DNA of 64,000 nucleotides from Phenylobacterium hankyongense (GTDB lineage: Bacteria > Pseudomonadota > Alphaproteobacteria > Caulobacterales > Caulobacteraceae): NCBI RefSeq assembly GCF_003254505.1, contig NZ_QFYP01000001.1, positions 2,588,001-2,652,000 of the forward strand. Reading direction: 5' to 3'. Below are positions 44,246-53,190 of the stretch, in pieces. Every line of letters starts with the position of its first letter. The first letter of the stretch is position 1. Both the position numbers and the translations under genes were made by a program. Under the pieces are notes generated by a model that saw nothing but the letters and a program-made list of their open reading frames with translations, was not told the DNA's origin and searched no databases.

Positions 44246-45622
44246 ATGCGCATCCTGACCCTGCTGGCCGCCACGGCCCTGCTGCTTCCCGCCGTCCCCG
44301 CTGCAGCCCAGTCGCTCACCGCCAACGCCGCGGCGCTCCGCGACAAGGCGTTGGCCGATCCCACCGCCTGGAACGTCGTCGAGAGCCTGACCACGGAGGT
44401 CGGCCCGCGGCCGATCGGCTCGCCGGCCATGACCAGGGCCCGCGACTGGGGGGTGGCGACGCTCACCGCGCTGGGCTTCGAGAACGTCCACGTGGAGCCG
44501 TTCACGACGGCGGCCTGGGCGCGGGGCGAGGAGTCCGCCGAGGTGGTCGGACCTTGGCCGCAGAAGCTGCACATCCTGGGCCTCGGCCGCTCCGCCCCGA
44601 CCCCGAAGGGCGGGCTGACCGCCGAGATCGTCCTGTTCCGTTCCTACCAGGAGATGCTCGACCAGCCGGCGGGCGCGCTGAAGGGCAGGATCGCGGTCGT
44701 CACCCAGAAGATGATGCGGGCGCAGGACGGCGCCGGCTACGGCGCGATCAACGCCATGCGCACCCAGGGGCCGGTGGAGGCCGCCAAGCGCGGCGCGGTC
44801 GGCTACCTGATCCGCTCGCTCTCCACCGACGACACGCGGCTGCCGCACGCCGGCGCCGCCCAGCCCGGCGGCATCCCCGCCGCGGCGCTTTCCACCGTCG
44901 ACGCCGAGCTGCTGGAGCACATGGTGGCGCGCGGCCGGCCGGTGACCGTGAAGCTGCAGATGGCCTCGACCTTCAACCCGAAGGCGGAGGCCTGGAACGT
45001 GGTCGGCGAGATCCGCGGGTCCGAGCGGCCGGACGAGGTGATCGTGCTCGGCGGGCACCTGGATTCCTGGGATCCCGGCACCGGCGCCATCGACGACGCG
45101 GCCGGCGTCGCCATCGCCACCGCCTCGGCCCGGCTCGCCGCCAGCCTGCCGCAGCGCCCGCGGCGGACGATCCGCGTGGTCATGTGGGGCTCGGAGGAAC
45201 AGACCGGTTCCGGCGAGGCCTACGCCGCGGCCCACAAGGACGAGGTCGGCAAGATGGTGGTGGTCGGCGAGAGCGACCTGGGCGCCGGGCCGATCTGGAG
45301 CCTGAGCCTGCCCAAGGGCAGCGCCGACCATCCGGCCATGCGGGCGTTCCGCGCCTCGCTCGCGCCCCTGAAGGTGATCGTCGCCGGCGCCCCGCGGTTC
45401 GGCGGCTCCGACGTCGAGGACCTGATCAAGGCCGGGGCGCCGTTCGTGGACTTCAACCAGGACGCCAGCCGCTACTTCGACCTGCACCACTCGGCCGACG
45501 ACACCCTGGACAAGATCAAGCCGGAGGAGCTGGCCCAGAACGTCGCGGTCTGGACGAGCTTCCTCTACACCGTCGCCAACAGCGACATTGATTTCCGCGC
45601 CCTCGCCAAGGAGGCGAAGTGA
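44246..45622 (+). CDS. Secreted M28-family zinc metallopeptidase
   Basis: 458 residues with a signal peptide (LLAATALLLPAVPAAAQ). A protease-associated-type domain (about 100-240) precedes the M28 catalytic domain with the expected di-zinc ligands: H271 (GGHLDSWD), D283 (GAIDDAAG), E317/E318 (GSEEQTG), D344 (GESDLG) and H414/H415 (LHHSADDT). The family comprises aminopeptidases and glutamate carboxypeptidase-like enzymes. Its TGA overlaps the GTG start of ddl, so it is co-translated with a wall gene. A peptidase acting on D-Ala- or stem-peptide-related substrates in the periplasm is conceivable, but that is context only. Confidence 0.9.
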   Translation: MRILTLLAATALLLPAVPAAAQSLTANAAALRDKALADPTAWNVVESLTTEVGPRPIGSPAMTRARDWGVATLTALGFENVHVEPFTTAAWARGEESAEVVGPWPQKLHILGLGRSAPTPKGGLTAEIVLFRSYQEMLDQPAGALKGRIAVVTQKMMRAQDGAGYGAINAMRTQGPVEAAKRGAVGYLIRSLSTDDTRLPHAGAAQPGGIPAAALSTVDAELLEHMVARGRPVTVKLQMASTFNPKAEAWNVVGEIRGSERPDEVIVLGGHLDSWDPGTGAIDDAAGVAIATASARLAASLPQRPRRTIRVVMWGSEEQTGSGEAYAAAHKDEVGKMVVVGESDLGAGPIWSLSLPKGSADHPAMRAFRASLAPLKVIVAGAPRFGGSDVEDLIKAGAPFVDFNQDASRYFDLHHSADDTLDKIKPEELAQNVAVWTSFLYTVANSDIDFRALAKEAK

Positions 45623-46596
45623 CCAAGCCGCTTTCCGGCCACCACGTGGCCGTCCTGCTGGGCGGGCTCTCTTCCGAACGCGAGGTGAGCCTGGTCTCCG
45701 GCCGCGAATGCGCCGACGCCCTGGAACGCCTGGGCGCCCGGGTCTCCCGCGTCGACGCGGGCCGCGACCTCGCCCAGGTGCTCAGCCAGCTGCAGCCCGA
45801 CGTCTGCTTCAACGCCCTGCACGGCGAGTGGGGCGAGGACGGCTGCGTGCAGGGCGTGCTGGAGACGCTGAACCTGCGCTACACCCACTCCGGCGTGCTG
45901 GCCTCGGCGCTGGCGATGGACAAGGCCAAGTCCAAGGCGGTGCTCGCCGCGGCCGGGGTGACGGTGCCGGGCGGCGGCCTGTTCAACCGCTTCGAGGCGG
46001 CCCGCGACCACGTCATGGCGCCGCCCTATGTGGTGAAGCCGAACGCGGAGGGGTCGTCGGTCGGGGTCTTCCTGGTGTTCGAGGGCGCCAACAGCCCGCC
46101 GCAGGACATCGTCGCCCCCGCCTGGACCTTCGGCGAGGAGGTGATGATCGAGCCTTACATCCGCGGCAAGGAGCTCGCCTGCGGGGTGATGGACGGCAAG
46201 GGGATGACGGTCACCGAGATCATCCCGCGCACAGGTTTCTACGATTACGAAGCGAAGTACGGCGAGGGCGGTTCGACGCACGTCGTGCCGGCCGATCTGC
46301 CGCCGCATGTGTTTGAAAACGCGCTGCGAATGAGCGAACTGGCGCACGCGGCGCTGGGTTGCCGCGGCGTTACCCGATCCGACCTCCGTTATGACGACAT
46401 TAACGACATTCTGGTCCTTCTAGAGGTCAACACCCAACCCGGCATGACGCCCACCTCGCTCATCCCCGAGCAGGCGGCCAAGCAGGGCGTGGATTTCGAC
46501 CGTCTGGTGCAGTGGATCACGGAGGACGCTTATGCCCGCGGCGTTGCGGGGGGGACCGCGAGTTCCGGCGAGCCCTCGGGGCAAGGCGCCCCCTAG
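45619..46596 (+). CDS. ddl: D-alanine--D-alanine ligase
   Basis: 325 residues, ATP-grasp. VAVLLGGLSSEREVSLVSG, NALHGEWGEDGCVQGVLE, SGVLASALAMDK, PYVVKPNAEGSSVGV, and VLLEVNTQPGMTPTSLIPEQ are family motifs. It supplies D-Ala-D-Ala for MurF. The start is GTG overlapping the peptidase stop (GTGA); the last 65 bases overlap the ftsQ coding region in another frame. Confidence 0.96.
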   Translation: MTKPLSGHHVAVLLGGLSSEREVSLVSGRECADALERLGARVSRVDAGRDLAQVLSQLQPDVCFNALHGEWGEDGCVQGVLETLNLRYTHSGVLASALAMDKAKSKAVLAAAGVTVPGGGLFNRFEAARDHVMAPPYVVKPNAEGSSVGVFLVFEGANSPPQDIVAPAWTFGEEVMIEPYIRGKELACGVMDGKGMTVTEIIPRTGFYDYEAKYGEGGSTHVVPADLPPHVFENALRMSELAHAALGCRGVTRSDLRYDDINDILVLLEVNTQPGMTPTSLIPEQAAKQGVDFDRLVQWITEDAYARGVAGGTASSGEPSGQGAP

Positions 46597-47446
46597 TCCG
46601 ACACGTCAACGCGCTGCGCCGCCCCGGCCCGGCGCGCCTGCGGGCGGCCGTCCGCCGGCGCCGCACGGCCCCGGCCTTTCGCCCAAGAACGCCCTGATCG
46701 TCGCCGCCGGCGTGCTGGTGCTGGCGCTGATCGTCGGCCTCGGAACCGGCCACCGCGGCGAGCGCCTCGTGCAGGCCGCGGGCTCCAGCATCGACGGCCG
46801 GTTCGGCCAGGCCGGATTCCGGCTGCGGGCCGTGCACGTGGAGGGGGCCTCGCCCATGGCCACGGCCGACATCGTCCGCGCCGCCGCCGTCTACAAGGAC
46901 CAGCCGCTGCTCGGCCTCGACCTGGAGGCGCTGCGCAAGCGCGTGGAGCAGGTGGGCTGGGTCAAGGAGGCCCGCGTCGTGCGCCTGTTGCCCGACACCC
47001 TGGTGGTGGCGGTGGTGGAGCGCCGGCAGCTCGCCGTCTGGCAGCACGCCGGCCACAGCGTGGTGATCGACGAGCACGGCCAGGTGATCCCCGAGGCCGA
47101 TCCCGGCCGCTTCCCGACGCTGCCGCTGATCGTGGGCGAGGGCGGGGCGGTGGCCGCGCCGGCCATCCTGCCGATCCTGGCGCAACGGCCGCGGCTGATG
47201 GAGCGGATGGACGCCATCGTCCGCGTCGACGACCGCCGCTGGGACCTGCGGATGAAGGACGGCTCGCTGATCCAGCTGCCCGCGGTCGGCGAGGAAGAAG
47301 CCCTGATGCAGCTTGAGCAGCTCGACCAGCGCTCGCGCATCCTGGAGCTAGGTTTTGAGCGCATCGACCTGCGCAATCCCGATGTGGTGGCCGTGCGGCC
47401 CCGCCAGAGCGGCCCTCCCGGCCAGCTGGTGGCCGCCGGCGCCTGA
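46532..47446 (+). CDS. ftsQ: Cell division protein FtsQ
   Basis: 304 residues. A basic, Pro-rich cytoplasmic tail of about 52 residues, one membrane helix (ALIVAAGVLVLALIVGLG), a POTRA domain beginning FRLRAVHVEGASPMATADIV and the FtsQ beta domain (VVRLLPDTLVVAVVERRQLAVW). GGAGG seven bases before the ATG at 46532 fixes the start inside ddl, giving an unusually long 65-base overlap. FtsQ links FtsB/FtsL to the divisome. Confidence 0.93.
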   Translation: MPAALRGGPRVPASPRGKAPPSPTRQRAAPPRPGAPAGGRPPAPHGPGLSPKNALIVAAGVLVLALIVGLGTGHRGERLVQAAGSSIDGRFGQAGFRLRAVHVEGASPMATADIVRAAAVYKDQPLLGLDLEALRKRVEQVGWVKEARVVRLLPDTLVVAVVERRQLAVWQHAGHSVVIDEHGQVIPEADPGRFPTLPLIVGEGGAVAAPAILPILAQRPRLMERMDAIVRVDDRRWDLRMKDGSLIQLPAVGEEEALMQLEQLDQRSRILELGFERIDLRNPDVVAVRPRQSGPPGQLVAAGA

Positions 47447-47459
47447 GAAAGCAAAGAAC

Positions 47460-48797
47460 ATGCTGAAGACTGCGATCCGCGAAGCGGAAAAGAAGGACGG
47501 ACGGGACGGGCTGAAGGCGGCGCTGTCGCGCCCGCCCGTGGTGGCGGCCGTGGACCTGGGCGCCTCGAAGGTGACCTGCTTCATCATGAAGCCGGAGGGC
47601 GTCCGCAAGGGCGACCGCACCCTGACCACCGCCGGCGTCGGCTACGTGCAATCGCGCGGTGTCCGCGGCGGCGCCATCGTCAACCTCGACGAGGCCTCCG
47701 AAGCCATCGCCCAGGCCGTGGAGCGGGCGGAGAACGTCGCCGGCGTCAACGTCCAGGGCGTCACCGTCGCCACCGCCGGCGGCCAGCTGACCTCCAACCG
47801 CGTGGCCGGCCGGGTCTCCATCGGCGCGCGGCCGATCGCCGACAACGACCTGGTGCGCGCCATCCACCACGCGCTCTCGCAGATCAAGCTGCCGGGCCGG
47901 CGGGCCGCCCACATCCTGCCGATCGCCTGGTCGGTCGACGGCCAGACCGGGGTGCGCGACCCGCGCGCCATGTTCGGCCGGACCCTGGGCGTGGAGTTGC
48001 TGGTGGTCTCGGTGTCCGAGGCCGTGTTCCAGACGCTGGGCGCCTGCGTCGAGCGCGCCCACCTGCAGTTCGACGGCGTGGTCGCCGCCCCCTTCGTCTC
48101 CGCGCTCGCCGCGCTGGAGGAGGACGAGATGGACCTCGGCGCCGTCTGCATCGACATGGGCGGCGGCTCGACCTCGGCGGCGGTGTTCACCGCCGGCTCG
48201 CTGGTCCACGTGGAGACCATTCCGGTCGGCGGGTCGCATGTGACGCAGGACATCGCGCGTGGGCTCTCCACCTCGGTGGCCGGCGCCGAGCGCATCAAGA
48301 CCCTGCACGGCTCGGCCATCGCCTCGGCCAACGAGGACCGCGAGATGATCGAGGCGCCGCCGCGCGGCGACGATCCGGGCGCCGGTCCGGTGATCGCGCC
48401 CCGCAGCCTGCTCAAGGGTATCATCGCGCCGCGCGTCGAGGAGACGCTGGAGCTGTTGCGCGACCGGCTGAAGGCCTCGGGCGCGCCGGTGGAGCCGGGC
48501 GCGGGCCTGGTGCTGACCGGCGGCGCGAGCCAGCTGGCAGGCGTGCGCGAAGTGGCCGTGCGGGTGTTCGACCGGCCGGTTCGCCTGGGCCGCCCGCGTC
48601 GCGTGCCGCACCTGGCCGACGCCGCCTCGGGCCCGGCCTTCACCGCCGCGGCCGGCATCCTGCACCGCGCCGCCTTCGGGCCCCGCGAGGCGGTCTCCGC
48701 CAAGGCGCTGGCCTCCGCCAAGCTGCGCCGCGAGCCGCTGGACCCGCGCGCAAACCCGGTCGCCAAGGCCGCCGCCTGGCTGCGGGAGAACCTCTAG
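47460..48797 (+). CDS. ftsA: Cell division protein FtsA
   Basis: 445 residues, actin-like. VVAAVDLGASKVTCFIM (phosphate 1), the SHS2/1C insertion region, VCIDMGGGSTSAAVF (phosphate 2), SHVTQDIARGLSTSVAGAE, LVLTGGASQLAGV (adenosine) and a C-terminal amphipathic helix (AKAAAWLRENL) for membrane binding. It tethers FtsZ to the membrane. It starts 13 bp after ftsQ. A longer in-frame start would run back into ftsQ and is rejected. Confidence 0.95.
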   Translation: MLKTAIREAEKKDGRDGLKAALSRPPVVAAVDLGASKVTCFIMKPEGVRKGDRTLTTAGVGYVQSRGVRGGAIVNLDEASEAIAQAVERAENVAGVNVQGVTVATAGGQLTSNRVAGRVSIGARPIADNDLVRAIHHALSQIKLPGRRAAHILPIAWSVDGQTGVRDPRAMFGRTLGVELLVVSVSEAVFQTLGACVERAHLQFDGVVAAPFVSALAALEEDEMDLGAVCIDMGGGSTSAAVFTAGSLVHVETIPVGGSHVTQDIARGLSTSVAGAERIKTLHGSAIASANEDREMIEAPPRGDDPGAGPVIAPRSLLKGIIAPRVEETLELLRDRLKASGAPVEPGAGLVLTGGASQLAGVREVAVRVFDRPVRLGRPRRVPHLADAASGPAFTAAAGILHRAAFGPREAVSAKALASAKLRREPLDPRANPVAKAAAWLRENL

Positions 48798-48804
48798 GCG
48801 AGCT

Positions 48805-48906
48805 CGTCATGGCCCGCTTCATGCGGGCCATCCATCCCAAAGCCGGTCTTCAGCTGTTGAGGCGAGCGCCTTGGGTTGGGTCGCCCGCATGAAGCGGGCG
48901 ATGACG
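48805..48906. repeat. 102-bp imperfect inverted-repeat element between ftsA and ftsZ
   Basis: CGTCATGGCCCGCTTCATGC... (48805-48840) is nearly the reverse complement of 48871-48906, about 36 bp per arm with roughly 30 bp between. Each arm also contains a small hairpin, GCCCGC-N5-GCGGGC. It starts eight bases after the ftsA stop. It looks like a REP/MITE-type repeat of Caulobacteraceae. As RNA it could form a long stem that ends or attenuates ftsA transcription before ftsZ. Confidence 0.75.
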
Positions 48907-49000
48907 ACTATCGTTGCACGATGAGGCCGCTTACCGCCGGTTGCGCGGCTCTTTACGGCCTAGCTTTCCGGTGCGAGACGTCTGGTCGCACCCGCGTTGC

Positions 49001-49094
49001 GATTCGCGAGATCCCTTGTGGAACAAGCGTTTTTTTCGCGCCCGCGCCGGTCGACGCCCTTCCGACTCACGCTATGCGATTAACCCTCGATTAA
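49001..49094 (+). promoter_or_regulatory. ftsZ control region: GANTC sites and a CtrA box
   Basis: GATTC (49001-49005) and GACTC (49064-49068) are CcrM methylation sites; TTAA-N7-TTAA (49080-49094) is a perfect CtrA box about 95 bp before ftsZ. In Caulobacter crescentus ftsZ is repressed by CtrA and needs CcrM methylation, so the same controls are likely here. No confident -35/-10 was found. The rest of 48907-49189 shows nothing else. Confidence 0.7.
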
Positions 49095-49189
49095 GGGTGT
49101 TGGCCGTCTAGTTACCGCATTCTTAAGACGAGCGTTCAGCGGGCGGGTCGCCGAACGCTCAGACCGGTTTTGGAAGGACGCAGGGGTCC

Positions 49190-50677
49190 ATGGCAATTTC
49201 ACTTTCAGCGCCGCGCGCGACAGAACTGAAGCCGCGCATCGTGGTGTTCGGCGTCGGGGGCGCAGGCGGCAACGCCGTGAACAACATGATCGAGGCCGGG
49301 CTGGAAGGCGTCGAGTTCGTCGTCGCCAACACCGACGCCCAGCAGTTGGCGTTCGCCAAGACCGACCGGCGGATCCAGCTGGGCGTGCTGGCCACCCAGG
49401 GCCTGGGCGCGGGCGCCCACCCTGAGATCGGCATGAGCGCGGCCGAGGAGTCGATCCCCGAGATCGGCGAGCACCTCGACGGCGCGCACATGGTGTTCAT
49501 CACCGCCGGCATGGGCGGCGGCACCGGCACCGGCGCGGCCCCGATCATCGCCAAATGCGCCCGCGAGCGCGGCATCCTGACGGTGGGCGTGGTCACCAAG
49601 CCGTTCCACTTCGAAGGCCGCCACCGCATGCGCCTGGCCGACGCCGGCATCAGCGAGCTGCAGCGCTACGTCGACACCCTGATCGTCATCCCGAACCAGA
49701 ACCTGTTCCGCGTCGCCAACGAGCGGACGACCTTCGCCGAGGCCTTCGGCATGGCCGACCAGGTCCTGCACTCCGGCGTGCGCTCGATCACCGACCTGAT
49801 GGTGCTGCCGGGCCTGATCAACCTCGACTTCGCCGACGTCCGTACGGTGATGACCGAGATGGGCAAGGCGATGATGGGCACCGGCGAGGCGACCGGCGAC
49901 GACCGCGCGCTGATGGCTGCCCAGAACGCCATCCAGAACCCGCTGCTCGACGAAGTCTCGCTGAAGGGCGCCAAGGCCGTGCTGGTCAACGTCACCGGCG
50001 GCCTCGACATGACCCTGCTGGAAGTCGACGAGGCGGCCAACGCCATCTCCGAACAGGTCGACCCGGAAGCCAACATCATCTTCGGCGCGGCCTTCGACCC
50101 GTCGCTCGACGGCATGATCCGCGTGTCGGTGGTCGCCACCGGCATGGATGGCGCTTCCATCGCCGCCATCGAGCCGAAGATCGAGCGGCGCCCGAACACC
50201 GCGCCGCCGCTGCGCGCCGACACCAGCCGCGCCCTGCCGGAGCGTGCGCCTGCCGCGCCGCAGCCGACCTATGCCGCCGAACCCGCGCCGGCCTACCGGC
50301 CCGAGCCGCTGATGCAGGCCGAGCCGCTGGAGGAAGAGCAGCCGGACCTCTACGCCGCGCCCGCCGCCCAGGCCCCTGTCGAGCCGCAGATCGCCCGCCC
50401 GGTGACCCGCATCGTCGATCCGGCGGTGGCCGACGACGACGACAACGAGCCGCTGTTCGCCGAGCCGGCCTACGCCGAGCGCCGCCCGCGCGGCGGCTTC
50501 CTGAGCCTGTTCGGCGGCCGGCCGCGCTATGAGGCCAGCCCGGCCCCGGCGCCTGCGCCGCGGGCGACGGCCAGCCGCGGCGGGGCCCTGCCGGCGGAAG
50601 CGCCGGCTCCGATCCAGGAAGCCGAGCCGGGCGAGGACCTGGAGATCCCGTCCTTCCTGCGTCGCCTCGCCAATTAA
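49190..50677 (+). CDS. ftsZ: Cell division GTPase FtsZ
   Basis: 495 residues. The tubulin-like GTPase domain carries [20 protein letters not shown], the signature [13 protein letters not shown], and the T7-type loop [11 protein letters not shown]. After about residue 325 comes a long Pro/Ala/Glu-rich linker (about 150 residues) typical of Caulobacterales, and the conserved C-terminal peptide [14 protein letters not shown], which binds FtsA and other partners. GGAAGGA lies upstream of the ATG. It polymerises into the Z ring. Confidence 0.98.
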   Translation: MAISLSAPRATELKPRIVVFGVGGAGGNAVNNMIEAGLEGVEFVVANTDAQQLAFAKTDRRIQLGVLATQGLGAGAHPEIGMSAAEESIPEIGEHLDGAHMVFITAGMGGGTGTGAAPIIAKCARERGILTVGVVTKPFHFEGRHRMRLADAGISELQRYVDTLIVIPNQNLFRVANERTTFAEAFGMADQVLHSGVRSITDLMVLPGLINLDFADVRTVMTEMGKAMMGTGEATGDDRALMAAQNAIQNPLLDEVSLKGAKAVLVNVTGGLDMTLLEVDEAANAISEQVDPEANIIFGAAFDPSLDGMIRVSVVATGMDGASIAAIEPKIERRPNTAPPLRADTSRALPERAPAAPQPTYAAEPAPAYRPEPLMQAEPLEEEQPDLYAAPAAQAPVEPQIARPVTRIVDPAVADDDDNEPLFAEPAYAERRPRGGFLSLFGGRPRYEASPAPAPAPRATASRGGALPAEAPAPIQEAEPGEDLEIPSFLRRLAN

Positions 50678-50693
50678 GCTTGGACTAACATAA

Positions 50694-50719
50694 GCGAATG
50701 CTGGGAAACCGGCGTTCGC
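50694..50719 (+). other. 11-bp GAAA-tetraloop hairpin after ftsZ
   Basis: GCGAATGCTGG (50694-50704), loop GAAA, CCGGCGTTCGC (50709-50719): a fully paired 11-bp stem with two G-T wobbles and a GNRA tetraloop, 17 bases after the ftsZ stop. No T-run follows, so it may protect the ftsZ mRNA 3' end or assist termination. Confidence 0.6.
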
Positions 50720-50758
50720 CTAACGTCCCTCTGTCGAGGCTTTCGGGAGGGGGCGCTG

Positions 50759-51004
50759 ATGCCGCGCGAGTTCCAGATTTCTGTGTCTCCAGTGGAGGGC
50801 GGCTGGTCGGTCCGTTGCGACGGCGCCGTGCAACCGCTGATGTTCCTGTCCGGCGCGCGCGCCGAGGATCAGGCTCGCGCCCTGGCCCGACGGCTCAGCC
50901 TGTACGGCGACATCGCACGGGTGCTGGTGCACGACCGGACCAGCAGGCTGGTGGGCGCCACCTGCTATTTCGGCGCGCGCGAGCCGCTGCACGCGGTCGC
51001 CTGA
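50759..51004 (+). CDS. Small conserved-type protein, DUF2188-like
   Basis: 81 residues. The pattern ISVSPVEGGWSVRCDG, a helix EDQARALARRLSLYGDIA and the strand ARVLVHDRTSRLVG resemble the DUF2188 fold, whose function is unknown. GGGAGGGGG precedes the ATG. It lies alone between ftsZ and lpxC. Confidence 0.65.
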   Translation: MPREFQISVSPVEGGWSVRCDGAVQPLMFLSGARAEDQARALARRLSLYGDIARVLVHDRTSRLVGATCYFGAREPLHAVA

Positions 51005-51177
51005 GGCCGTTCGTCGGCCCCACGAAAAGTCGGCCGGTCGAAAGCCGGCGTTAACCGTCCCAAACCGAAACATAGAGAAACACCAAGTGTTTTGCTGCGC
51101 TGCCGCAATCGCCCTATCCGGCATGTGGGGCGCATCGCGGTCAACGTGACCGAGAGTTAAGTCAGGAAGGTCCGAGC

Positions 51178-52086
51178 GTGGCCGCAGACGCTTTTCAGCA
51201 CGGGTCTTTCCAGCACACGCTTCGCGCGCCCGCGTCGTTCGCGGGCGTCGGCGTGCACACCGGCGCGTACACGCGCGTGACCGTGAGGCCGGCGCCCACC
51301 GACACCGGCATCGTCTTCGTCCGCACCGACATCACCGGCCGCGACAACTCCGTGCCCGCCACCGGCGAGGCGGTCTGCAAGACCCAGCTGGGCACGGTGA
51401 TCGGCAACGCCGCGGGCGTCACCGTCTCGACCATCGAGCACCTGATGGCCGCCCTGGTCATGCTGGGCATCGACAACGCCGCCGTCGAGCTCGACGGGCC
51501 GGAGATGCCGATCATGGACGGCTCGGCCGAGCCGTTCGTGCAGATCCTCGACCGCGCCGGCAAGCGCGCCCAGGGCGCCGCCCGCCGGTTCATCGAGATC
51601 CTGGATACGGTGGAGGTCGTGGACGGCGACAAGCGCGCGGCGCTGAAGCCCTCGATCCGCTTCGAAATGGCCTTCGAGATCCGTTTCCCGACCGCGGTGA
51701 TCGGACGCCAGGCCGTCGATCTGCCGATGGATGAGGGGGCGTTCCGGCGCGAGCTCGCCAACTGCCGGACCTTCGGCTTCCTGCATGAGGTCGAGGCGCT
51801 GCGCGCCATGGGCCTGGCCCGCGGCGGCTCGATGGACAACGTCGTGGTGATCGAGGGCGACCGCATCCTCAACCCGGAAGGCCTGCGGCGGCCGGACGAG
51901 TTCGTGCGCCACAAGGCGCTGGACGCCATCGGCGACCTCTATGTGCTGGGCGCGCCGATCCTCGGCCGCTTCGAAGGCGAGCTGGCCGGCCACGCGATCA
52001 ACAACCAGCTGGTCCGGGCGCTGCTGGCCCGTCCCGACGCCTGGCGGGTGCGCACCTTCGTCGACGAGCTCGCCGAAGCCGTCTGA
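51178..52086 (+). CDS. lpxC: UDP-3-O-acyl-N-acetylglucosamine deacetylase LpxC
   Basis: 302 residues. FAGVGVHTGAYTRVTVRPA, STIEHLMAAL (zinc His and catalytic region), MPIMDGSAEPFV, CRTFGFLHEVEALRAMGLARGG-type motif, and RRPDEFVRHKALDAIGDL with the second zinc His and Asp. First committed step of lipid A synthesis. The start is GTG with AGGAAGG upstream. The upstream 170 bp carry TTAACC and TTAAG half-sites but no full CtrA box. Confidence 0.97.
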   Translation: MAADAFQHGSFQHTLRAPASFAGVGVHTGAYTRVTVRPAPTDTGIVFVRTDITGRDNSVPATGEAVCKTQLGTVIGNAAGVTVSTIEHLMAALVMLGIDNAAVELDGPEMPIMDGSAEPFVQILDRAGKRAQGAARRFIEILDTVEVVDGDKRAALKPSIRFEMAFEIRFPTAVIGRQAVDLPMDEGAFRRELANCRTFGFLHEVEALRAMGLARGGSMDNVVVIEGDRILNPEGLRRPDEFVRHKALDAIGDLYVLGAPILGRFEGELAGHAINNQLVRALLARPDAWRVRTFVDELAEAV

Positions 52087-52217
52087 CCGGCGATCACCCA
52101 GGCCGGGGCGCGCCATCGTTCCGCCGCCGTCCCCGCTCATCCGTTCCGTTTGCGCAGATCATGACGTGGTGTAGAAGCACTCCACGCGTGGGGGCGCGCG
52201 TTGTCCTTGAGGTGAAG

Positions 52218-53150
52218 GTGTCCTTGGTTCGCAATACGTGGGCTCGCCCAGCGCTGGTCGCCGCTATGTGCGCTCTCGCCCTCGCCGGGTGCGCCGGCCA
52301 CAAGAAGCCGAAGTCGCGACTGGCCTATGAAGAGCGCCCGGTGGAGCTGCTCTACGCCACGGGCGCGGACCGCATGGACCGCGGCCTGTGGACCCAGGCC
52401 GTCGACTACTTCCAGGAAGTGGAGCGCCAGCACCCCTATTCGGAGTGGTCGCGCCGCGCGATCCTGATGCAGGCCTTCGCCCACTACCAGGCCAACAACT
52501 ACGCCGAAGCGATCGCCGACTCGGACCGCTTCATCCAGCTCTATCCCGGCAACCCGACGGCCGCCTACGCCCACTACCTGAAGGCCATCTGCTACTTCGA
52601 GCAGATCGTCGACGTCGGCCGCGACCAGGCGGCGACGGGCCAGGCCCTGGATAACCTGCGCGACGTGGTCCAGCGCTATCCGAACACCGAGTACGCGCAC
52701 GACGCCCGGCTTAAGATCGACATGGTCAACGACCAGCTGGCCGGCAAGGAAATGACCATCGGCCGCTGGTACCTGCGCAACGGCGACACCCTGGCCGGGA
52801 TCGGCCGGTTCAGGACCGTGATCGAGAAGTACCAGACCACCAGCCACACGCCCGAGGCGCTCTACCGCCTGGTGGAGGCCTATCTGACCCTGGGCCTGGC
52901 GGACGAAGCCAAGAAGAACGGCGCGGTGCTGGGCTTCAACTATCCGGGCGATCCCTGGTACGGCGACGCCTACCGGCTGCTGACCTCCAAGGGCCTGCGC
53001 CCGGCGGTGGAGCCGGCGCCGACCGGCAAGCGCGGCCTGTTCCACATGCCGTTCACGCGGAGCAAGCGCTCGACCGTCGCGCCGCCGGCCTCCGCCCTGT
53101 CGCCGGTCTCGACGCCGCCTGCCGCGCCGGCGGAACCTAAGGCGAACTGA
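52218..53150 (+). CDS. bamD: Outer-membrane assembly lipoprotein BamD (ComL)
   Basis: 310 residues from the GTG at 52218, which has GAGG five bases upstream. Lipoprotein signal ending in the lipobox LAGC (C25). Five TPR-like helix pairs follow, for example DRGLWTQAVDYFQEVERQHP, NNYAEAIADSDRFIQLYPGNP and DNLRDVVQRYPNTEYAHDARLK. It is part of the BAM complex. The tail after residue 270 is Pro/Ala-rich. An ATG at 52161 would add residues without signal-peptide character. Confidence 0.92.
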   Translation: MSLVRNTWARPALVAAMCALALAGCAGHKKPKSRLAYEERPVELLYATGADRMDRGLWTQAVDYFQEVERQHPYSEWSRRAILMQAFAHYQANNYAEAIADSDRFIQLYPGNPTAAYAHYLKAICYFEQIVDVGRDQAATGQALDNLRDVVQRYPNTEYAHDARLKIDMVNDQLAGKEMTIGRWYLRNGDTLAGIGRFRTVIEKYQTTSHTPEALYRLVEAYLTLGLADEAKKNGAVLGFNYPGDPWYGDAYRLLTSKGLRPAVEPAPTGKRGLFHMPFTRSKRSTVAPPASALSPVSTPPAAPAEPKAN

Positions 53151-53190
53151 GCCCTTTCCGAGCGCCCTGATTCCGGGTGATCCTGCCGCG

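Noticed and set aside
49017..49027. Possible DnaA box (TGTGGAACA) upstream of ftsZ
   Set aside because: Two mismatches to the nine-base consensus; too weak to call without binding data.
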